Source: Citromicrobium sp.
GTDB taxonomy: Bacteria > Pseudomonadota > Alphaproteobacteria > Sphingomonadales > Sphingomonadaceae
Assembly: GCA_002712945.1 (NCBI GenBank)
Contig: PAVA01000018.1
Span: 1-19,853 of the forward strand
Reading direction: 5' to 3'
Length of the DNA: 19,853 bases
Shown here: positions 15,315-19,853 of the stretch, one piece after another
Numbering within the stretch: the stretch's first letter is position 1
Layout: every line of letters starts with the position of its first letter
Position numbers and translations under genes: made by a program
The notes under the pieces: model-generated
The model's database searches: none
Seen by the model: the letters and a program-made list of their open reading frames with translations, nothing else
Told to the model about the DNA's origin: nothing

Positions 15315-15316
15315 TG

Positions 15317-16288
15317 ATGGACTTCCTCCCGCTCCTCCTAATGATCTTCGGCCTGGTCGCGGCCGGCGGGCTCGTCCTGGCGGCCTTTGTCGGGCCGTCG
15401 ACGCGCAAGCAGGTGCAAAAGCGCCTCAGCGGCGTGCGCTATCGCCATTCGGAAAGCGCCGACGCGAAGGTCGAGTCGCAGATGAAGAAGGCGATGGCGG
15501 CTCGCAAACCCAAGGTTCACAAGGTCGCCGGATCGGGCTCGCGCTCCGAAGCGCTGGCCATCCGCCTGCAGCGCACCGGCATGGGCTGGACGGTTTCGCA
15601 ATATCTCTATGCCAGCATCGGCCTGTCGCTGGCGGTGGGGCTGATCCTTTATCTGCAGACGGGCGTGCCGCTGCTTTCGGCCATCGGTGGACTTTTCATC
15701 GGTGCGGGGATTCCGCACCTCGTCGTCAACTACTTCATCAAGCGGCGCACGAACCAGTTCACCGCCAAGTTCCCCGATGCGATCGACCTGCTGGTGCGCG
15801 GCCTGCGCTCGGGCCTGCCGGTGACCGAGACGCTGGCGGTGGTCGCACAGGAGATCTCCGGCCCGGTCGGGATCGAGTTCAAGGGCATCATCGAACGGAT
15901 CAAGATCGGCCGATCGATGGAGGAAGCGATGCAGGTCAGCGCGGACCGGCTGAACATCGCAGAATTCAACTTCTTCACCATCACGCTGGCGATCCAGCGC
16001 GAGACGGGCGGCAATCTGGCAGAGACGCTGTCGAACCTCTCCGACGTGCTGCGCAAACGATCGCAGATGAAGCTCAAGATCAAGGCGATGAGCTCTGAAT
16101 CCAAGGCCTCCGCCTATATCGTCGGCTCGCTGCCGTTCCTCGTCTTCGGGATGATCTGGTGGATCAACCCGACCTATATCGGCGCCTTCTTCGAGGATGA
16201 GCGGCTGATCGTTATCGGCCTCGGCGGGCTCGGCTGGATGAGCATCGGAGTGTTCATCATGGCCAAGATGGTGAGCTTCGAGATCTGA
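15317..16288 (+). CDS. tadB: Tad inner-membrane platform protein TadB (GspF family)
   Basis: TadB and TadC form the inner-membrane platform that the CpaF/TadA ATPase acts on to polymerise or retract the Flp pilus. The 323-residue protein has an N-terminal membrane helix (MDFLPLLLMIFGLVAAGGLVL, about residues 1-21) and a basic cytoplasmic segment. Two helices lie near 95-140. The GspF/T2SSF domain covers about 150-280, with FPDAIDLLVRGLRSGLPV and RETGGNLAETLSNLSDVLR, the typical platform motif. Two C-terminal helices end the protein. ATG 15317 gives a natural hydrophobic start but lacks a clear Shine-Dalgarno and sits two bases after a hairpin. Its stop overlaps the tadC start by one base (TGATG), so those two are translationally coupled. 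Confidence 0.95.
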   Translation: MDFLPLLLMIFGLVAAGGLVLAAFVGPSTRKQVQKRLSGVRYRHSESADAKVESQMKKAMAARKPKVHKVAGSGSRSEALAIRLQRTGMGWTVSQYLYASIGLSLAVGLILYLQTGVPLLSAIGGLFIGAGIPHLVVNYFIKRRTNQFTAKFPDAIDLLVRGLRSGLPVTETLAVVAQEISGPVGIEFKGIIERIKIGRSMEEAMQVSADRLNIAEFNFFTITLAIQRETGGNLAETLSNLSDVLRKRSQMKLKIKAMSSESKASAYIVGSLPFLVFGMIWWINPTYIGAFFEDERLIVIGLGGLGWMSIGVFIMAKMVSFEI

Positions 16289-17304
16289 TGCCCTTCACCC
16301 CTGCCCTTCTCTTCGGCGCGCCTTCGGGCCCCACCCTGCTCGGCGTCGACGTCACTCTGGTGGCCACCATCCTTGCCGGCGTCGCCGCGATGGCCGTGAT
16401 GCTGGCGATCTACGCCGCCGTCACCGTGCGCGATCCGATGGCCAAGCGCGTGAAGGCGCTCAACGCCCGGCGCGACGAGCTGAAGGCGGGCATCGTCAAG
16501 GAGCACGGCCGCAAGCGCAAGAGCCTGGTCCGCCGGACCGAGAAGACCGACAAGGTCAAGGAAGCGCTGAGCAGCTTCAACGTGCTGCAGCCTAGCCAGG
16601 TGGCGCAGGTGCAGCAGAAGCTGGCCCATGCGGGGATCCGCAACAAGGAATACGCCGTCTACGTCATCCTGGCGCGCGCGATCACACCCGTCGTCCTCGG
16701 CCTTATCGCCTTTTACGTGCTCTACGTGTCGAACATGTATGCCGACATGGGTTCGTTCAAGAAGCTCGGCGCGCTCTCGATCGCGGTTTTCCTAGGCTAC
16801 AAGGGGCCGGAGCTCTACATCGGCAACAAGGCCAAGAAGCGCACCGACGCCATCCGCAAGGGACTGCCCGACGCGCTCGACCTGCTGGTGATCTGCGCCG
16901 AGGCCGGACTGACGGTCGACGCCGCGTTCAACCGCGTGGCCAAGGAACTGGGCCGCGCCTATCCCGAGCTGGGCGACGAGTTCCTGCTCACCGCGATCGA
17001 GCTGTCCTTCCTCAACGAACGCAAGAAGGCGTTCGACAATCTCGCCTACCGCGTCGATCTCGAGGCGGTCCAGGGCGTCGTCACCACGATGATCCAGACC
17101 GAGCGTTACGGCACACCGCTGGCATCGGCGCTGCGCGTGCTCTCGGCCGAATTCCGCAACGAGCGGATGATGCGCGCCGAGGAGAAGGCCGCCCGCCTGC
17201 CCGCGATCATGACCGTGCCGCTGATCCTGTTCATCCTGCCGACGCTGTTCATCGTCATCCTCGGCCCGGCAGGCTGCTCCATCGCGGACGCGTTCAGCAA
17301 CTAG
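16288..17304 (+). CDS. tadC: Tad inner-membrane platform protein TadC (GspF family)
   Basis: The second platform protein of the Flp/Tad system, 338 residues. Two membrane helices or a signal-anchor region lie near 20-48 (LVATILAGVAAMAVMLAIYAA). A strongly basic stretch of Lys/Arg follows at about 52-95. Further helices are at about 130-150 and 160-180. The GspF domain covers about 185-300, with LPDALDLLVICAEAGLTVDAAF and the TadC-typical QTERYGTPLASALRVLS. A terminal helix reads LILFILPTLFIVILGPAG. It starts at ATG 16288, overlapping the tadB stop by one base. It is the last pilus gene here: the strand changes after it, and no tadD follows. Confidence 0.95.
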   Translation: MPFTPALLFGAPSGPTLLGVDVTLVATILAGVAAMAVMLAIYAAVTVRDPMAKRVKALNARRDELKAGIVKEHGRKRKSLVRRTEKTDKVKEALSSFNVLQPSQVAQVQQKLAHAGIRNKEYAVYVILARAITPVVLGLIAFYVLYVSNMYADMGSFKKLGALSIAVFLGYKGPELYIGNKAKKRTDAIRKGLPDALDLLVICAEAGLTVDAAFNRVAKELGRAYPELGDEFLLTAIELSFLNERKKAFDNLAYRVDLEAVQGVVTTMIQTERYGTPLASALRVLSAEFRNERMMRAEEKAARLPAIMTVPLILFILPTLFIVILGPAGCSIADAFSN

Positions 17305-17322
17305 AGACCGCCTCGACCAGAT

Positions 17323-17396
17323 CCGCTCGTCCTGAGCCTGTCGAAGGGCGAGCGCGAGGCGCTTCGTTCGCGGTTCGACAAGCTCACCACGAACGG
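17323..17396. repeat. REP-like imperfect inverted repeat between tadC and mtnP
   Basis: Bases 17323-17345 and the complement of 17374-17396 match at 19 of 23 positions; the common core is TGAGC followed by TGTCGAA. Between the arms AGCGC-GAG-GCGCT (17351-17363) forms a small inner hairpin. I recognise the arm sequence (gtcctgagcctgtcgaag) as a repeat often scattered between genes in sphingomonads. It lies between the convergent 3' ends of tadC and mtnP and can fold into a long stem on either strand, so it may end or protect both transcripts. Only one copy is in this window. Confidence 0.85.
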
Positions 17397-17410
17397 CGCT
17401 GGTACAGACC

Positions 17411-18280
17411 CTACCCCAGCACCCGCCCCGCCACCGCGTCCAGTTTCGCCATCAGCGTCTTGTCGCGCATCTCGGGCGCGGTGATGATCGCGTGTTCGAG
17501 CGCGGTATCGACCGGGCTCGGTGCGCGCGTTTCCGGCAAAGTCGCCACCAGTTCGTCCAGCATGGCCCGCGCGCGATCCGCATTGCCTTTGAGGACCGCG
17601 AGAATGTCGAACGCCTCGACCCCCGCCTCCTCGTCGCGCCAGCTGTCGTAATCGGTCACCATGCCGAGCATCGCGTAGGGCAGCTCGGCCTCGCGGGCGA
17701 GCCGCGCCTCGGGCATGCCGGTCATCCCGATCACGTCCCCGCCCCAGGCGCGATACATGCGGCTCTCGGCGCGGGTCGAGAACTGCGGGCCTTCCATCGC
17801 GATGTAAGTGCCGCCGCGATGAACGGTGGAGCCGCTCGCCTCCGCCGCCCCGGCGATCAGCGCGGCCAGCCGCGGGCAGACCGGATCGGCGAGGCTGACA
17901 TGCGCGACCAGCCCTTCGCCGAAGAAGCTGCCCACTCGCCCCCTGGTGCGGTCGATGAACTGGTCGACACCCACGAAGTGCGTCGGCGCCATCTCCTCGC
18001 GCAGGGACCCGATCGCGCTGATCGCGACCAGATCGGTCACCCCGCAGCGCTTCATCACGTCGATATTGGCGCGGTAGTTCACGCTGTCGGGCGACTTGGC
18101 GTGCCCCGCCCCGTGCCGCGCCATGAAGGTGAGGCGGACATTGCCGATCTTGCCGGTCGTCACCGGGCCGGAGGGCTCGCCGAAGGGCGAGGATACCTCG
18201 ATCCGCTGCTGGTCTTCCAGCTCTATCCCTTCGTACAGCCCCGATCCGCCGAGGACGCCGATATGCCATGCACTGCTCAT
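17411..18280 (-). CDS. mtnP: S-methyl-5'-thioadenosine phosphorylase
   Basis: MtnP cleaves methylthioadenosine to adenine and methylthioribose-1-phosphate in methionine salvage. The 289-residue protein carries family motifs in order: GVLGGSGLY at 8-16 (phosphate loop), RHGAGH at 55-60, IAMEGPQFSTRAE at 160-172 and MTGMPEARLAREAELPYA at 186-203. TDYDSW follows at 209-214. The aspartates of TDYD fit 6-aminopurine (adenine) binding and favour MTAP over guanosine/inosine phosphorylase, which has Asn there. ATG 18280 is chosen since upstream codons in the frame lie inside the enoyl-CoA hydratase gene, whose stop is ten bases away. The ribosome binding site is weak, so translation may depend on the upstream gene. 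It converges on tadC. Confidence 0.94.
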   Translation of the reverse strand: MSSAWHIGVLGGSGLYEGIELEDQQRIEVSSPFGEPSGPVTTGKIGNVRLTFMARHGAGHAKSPDSVNYRANIDVMKRCGVTDLVAISAIGSLREEMAPTHFVGVDQFIDRTRGRVGSFFGEGLVAHVSLADPVCPRLAALIAGAAEASGSTVHRGGTYIAMEGPQFSTRAESRMYRAWGGDVIGMTGMPEARLAREAELPYAMLGMVTDYDSWRDEEAGVEAFDILAVLKGNADRARAMLDELVATLPETRAPSPVDTALEHAIITAPEMRDKTLMAKLDAVAGRVLG

Positions 18281-18290
18281 TCGGATTTGC

Positions 18291-19178
18291 TCATTCGTAT
18301 TCGGGCTCCTGCCACCAGGGGTAGAAATCGGGCATGTCTTCACTGACCTTGCCGGTGAAATCGGGCGGCCGCTTTTCGAGGAAGCTGGCCACGCCTTCCT
18401 TCGCATCCGGCCCGCGCGACAGCGTGTAGATCGCGCGGCTGTCGATCCGGTGCGCCTTCATCGGGTGATCCTCCGCCGAAAGGCGCCACAGCATCGCACG
18501 GGTCATGGCGACCGACAGCGGCGAGCTGTTCTCCGCGATCTCGCATCCCAGCCCGCGCGCGGCATCCAGCAGGTCGGCCTGCGGGTGGACCGAGCGCACG
18601 AGCCCCGCATCGAGCGCTTCGGAGGCATCGAAAATGCGCCCGGTCATGCACCATTCGAGCGCAGTGGGCAGCCCGACGAGCCTCGGCAGAAACCAGCTGG
18701 AGCAGGCTTCGGGCGTGATCCCGCGCTTGGCGAAGACGAAGCCGAAGCGGGCGTTCTCGCTTGCGAGCCGCATGTCGAAGGGAAGCTGCATCGTCGCGCC
18801 CACGCCGACCGCGACACCGTTGCACGCGCCGATCAGCGGTTTTTTGGAATTGAACAGGCGCAGCACCAGCTGCCCGCCGCCATCGCGCACGATAGGATCG
18901 GACAGGTCATCCACCGTAGTCGGGTCGGAGAAGACGTGTCTGGGCGTGCCGTCGTCATTGCTGGGCGGCGTGAGATCGGCCCCAGCACAGAAAGCCCGTT
19001 CGCCCTCCCCCGTCACGATCACCGCGCGCACCGCATCGTCGGCATCGGTAATGTCGATCGCCGCAATCATCTCGTCCCGCATCCGGTGCGTGAAGGCGTT
19101 CATCTTCTCGGGGCGATAGAGCGTGATCGTGGCGATGGGGCCGTCCACATTGAGCTTGATCTGGGTGAAGTCAGGCAT
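18291..19178 (-). CDS. Enoyl-CoA hydratase/isomerase (crotonase) family protein
   Basis: Crotonase-fold enzymes act on acyl-CoA thioesters; this one probably hydrates an enoyl-CoA in fatty-acid or aromatic-acid breakdown. The product is 295 residues. AFCAGADL at 62-69 and GACNGVAVGVGATMQLPFDM at 117-136 form the two oxyanion-hole segments. RGITPEACSSWFLPRLVG at 152-169 carries E157 where many members have an active-site acid. The loop between 70 and 100 (PPSNDDG...) is longer than in short-chain hydratases. The C-terminus ends in a Trp/Pro-rich tail (FYPWWQEPEYE). Start ATG 19178 is strongly supported by GAGGAG six bases upstream. It shares a direction and a ten-base gap with mtnP, and the nearby short-chain dehydrogenase suggests a beta-oxidation setting. 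The precise substrate is unknown. Confidence 0.92.
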   Translation of the reverse strand: MPDFTQIKLNVDGPIATITLYRPEKMNAFTHRMRDEMIAAIDITDADDAVRAVIVTGEGERAFCAGADLTPPSNDDGTPRHVFSDPTTVDDLSDPIVRDGGGQLVLRLFNSKKPLIGACNGVAVGVGATMQLPFDMRLASENARFGFVFAKRGITPEACSSWFLPRLVGLPTALEWCMTGRIFDASEALDAGLVRSVHPQADLLDAARGLGCEIAENSSPLSVAMTRAMLWRLSAEDHPMKAHRIDSRAIYTLSRGPDAKEGVASFLEKRPPDFTGKVSEDMPDFYPWWQEPEYE

Positions 19179-19193
19179 CGCATTCTCCTCTTG

Positions 19194-19216
19194 CCTGACA
19201 CACCTGACACAGTGTC
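19194..19216. promoter_or_regulatory. Candidate operator upstream of the enoyl-CoA hydratase gene
   Basis: Two direct copies of CCTGACAC (19194-19201 and 19203-19210) are spaced nine bases apart. The second copy runs into a perfect palindrome, GACAC-A-GTGTC (19206-19216). The group lies 16-38 bases before the ATG, between the Shine-Dalgarno and any promoter, where a repressor (for example of the TetR family that often controls acyl-CoA genes) could bind. No regulator gene is in the window, so the partner is unknown. Confidence 0.45.
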
Positions 19217-19411
19217 CTGATGCGGAAAACCGCCGCGTGCCTCGCAATGCCCGATTGATCGCTGCGAGGAGGCTCGGCGGGAGTCATCCACCCCCGATAG
19301 GGCAAGCCCGGTGCGGTAGGAAAGGCGTAAGCGCGTTTCCCGGCGAGGACCGCTCCGAGCCAGACCCCCGGGGCGAGCGACAGGCGCGTGTCGCAGGCGA
19401 AGGCGATCCGC
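19217..19411. other. Intergenic stretch without a recognised gene
   Basis: This is part of the roughly 400-base gap between the short-chain dehydrogenase and the enoyl-CoA hydratase. I see no RNA family or complete gene. On the minus strand one frame is open from 19443 to 19171, in the +1 frame relative to the small ORF that ends at 19412. Around 19400-19330 its codons look coding (RIAFACDTRL then SLAPGVWLGAVLAG, nearly all G/C at third positions) and later lose that look. It could be a decayed gene; the start of the enoyl-CoA hydratase transcript also lies here. Confidence 0.3.
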
Positions 19412-19564
19412 TCAGTGTGCTTCGTGGCCCAGCGCCGCAGCGATCACCTCAACCCTGCCCCAGGTGGCGAGCTCGCCGGCAGCAGCCTTGGCCTGCGCCA
19501 CATCCATGCCCCAGGCGCCCTCCCCAACGAAAATGGGCCCCCGCACGTGGCGAGAGCCCATCAT
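19412..19564 (-). CDS. Possible small protein of 50 residues, unidentified
   Basis: From ATG 19564 (a second ATG follows directly) a frame runs 50 codons to TGA at 19412. The product starts MMGSRHVRGPIFVGEG and its second half, AQAKAAAGELATWG then VEVIAAALGHEAH, looks like two amphipathic helices. Third positions are mostly G/C, as in real genes here. Against it, no good Shine-Dalgarno is visible, and a terminator-like hairpin covers its first codons. It starts 20 bases after the short-chain dehydrogenase stop on the same strand. It may be a small gene, the front of a frameshifted gene, or chance. I do not recognise it. Confidence 0.3.
   Translation of the reverse strand: MMGSRHVRGPIFVGEGAWGMDVAQAKAAAGELATWGRVEVIAAALGHEAH
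19530..19561 (-). terminator. Probable intrinsic terminator after the short-chain dehydrogenase gene
   Basis: On the minus strand ATGGGC (19561-19556) pairs perfectly with GCCCAT (19538-19533), with an inner CGC/GCG pair and a CACGT apical loop. The stem is followed by TTTT (19533-19530) then CG. The position, 24 bases after the stop codon, suits a Rho-independent terminator. The U-run is short, and the hairpin overlaps the start of the possible small ORF, so both cannot easily be right. Confidence 0.5.
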
Positions 19565-19584
19565 CTAGCACAAGTTCTCGGCGA

Positions 19585-19853
19585 TTAACGCGGAGCCATG
19601 CGGATCGCGCCGTCGAGGCGGACGTCCTCGCCGTTGAAATATCCCGTTTCGATCATGCACAGCGCCAGCTTGGCATATTCTTCCGGTTCGCCGAGGCGCT
19701 TGGGGAACGGCACGCTGGCGTTGAGCGCCTCGATCGCCTTTTCGGGCAGGCCCATCAGCAGCGGCGTCTTGAAGATGCCCGGCAGGATCGTGTTGACGCG
19801 AATCCCTTCGTTCATCAGGTCGCGCGCGATCGGCAGGGGCATGCCCCCGACGC
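19585..19853 (-). CDS. Short-chain dehydrogenase/reductase, 3-hydroxyacyl-CoA dehydrogenase type 2 (HSD17B10)-like (partial, 5' end beyond window)
   Basis: Only the last 88 or so residues are visible; the frame is open through the right edge, so the first methionine in view (19842) is internal. The visible part reads [20 protein letters not shown], continues [12 protein letters not shown] and [18 protein letters not shown], and ends [19 protein letters not shown]. This is the C-terminal half of an [11 protein letters not shown] is the segment after the catalytic YxxxK, and [16 protein letters not shown] is typical of the HSD17B10 group, which oxidises 3-hydroxyacyl-CoA with NAD. The catalytic residues and Rossmann motif lie outside the window. 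Together with the enoyl-CoA hydratase on the same strand it suggests a beta-oxidation neighbourhood, though the 400-base gap and terminator argue against a simple operon. Confidence 0.9.
   Translation of the reverse strand, partial: VGGMPLPIARDLMNEGIRVNTILPGIFKTPLLMGLPEKAIEALNASVPFPKRLGEPEEYAKLALCMIETGYFNGEDVRLDGAIRMAPR

Noticed and set aside
17301..18269. Alternative minus-strand frame across mtnP that continues into the REP-like repeat
   Set aside because: It is out of frame with the clear phosphorylase protein, and its end is simply translated repeat sequence.
19461..19495. Sequence resembling the SRP RNA core (GGCAGCAGCC)
   Set aside because: The GGAA tetraloop and the conserved internal loop are missing; the match is limited to a short GC-rich string beside a GGCGAGCTCGCC palindrome.

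Overview
The window is GC-rich, densely coded DNA from an alphaproteobacterium. The gene content and order point to Sphingomonadales, most likely Erythrobacteraceae: argS / SPOR protein / nagZ / scpA in one run, ispH-thrB-rnhA in another, and a cpa/tad pilus cluster. A REP-like inverted repeat of a type I recognise from sphingomonad genomes supports this. Assignment is from recall of gene order and protein style, not from a search.

Layout. (1) 1-4278, minus strand: argS, a membrane-anchored SPOR-domain protein, nagZ and the 5' part of scpA, read in that order, with stop/start overlaps or very short gaps except before nagZ. (2) 4320-4970, minus: an unidentified lipoprotein gene, divergent from (3) 5057-7499, plus: ispH, thrB (GTG start) and rnhA. 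(4) 7510-9825, minus: an alpha/beta hydrolase, a DauA-like FAD amine/amino-acid oxidoreductase and a 58-residue DUF1508 protein. (5) 9919-17304, plus: cpaA, cpaB, cpaC, cpaD, cpaE, tadB and tadC, which encode the prepilin peptidase, outer-membrane secretin with partners, localisation ATPase-like protein and inner-membrane platform of a tight-adherence (Flp/Tad) pilus. (6) 17323-17396: an imperfect inverted repeat between convergent tadC and mtnP. (7) 17411-19853, minus: a partial short-chain dehydrogenase (HSD17B10 type), a roughly 400-base stretch with only a small possible ORF and a possible decayed frame, an enoyl-CoA hydratase-family gene, and mtnP.

How the parts work together. Region 1 joins arginyl-tRNA charging to envelope and chromosome functions (septal peptidoglycan binding, muropeptide recycling, condensin loading). 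Region 3 is isoprenoid precursor, threonine and RNA-DNA hybrid housekeeping. Region 5 is the interesting module. It is tightly packed but carries no cpaF/tadA ATPase in the 51 bases between cpaE and tadB where that gene usually sits. No flp pilin, tadD or tadE/F/G is present either, so a working pilus would need these from other loci. Four of its seven genes (cpaA, cpaB, cpaD, tadB) have a short perfect hairpin ending 0-2 bases before the start codon, and cpaE starts inside a triplicated 8-base Shine-Dalgarno-like repeat. These point to possible translational control, but each signal is short and needs a background test. I saw no tRNA, rRNA, CRISPR array, transposase or integrase.
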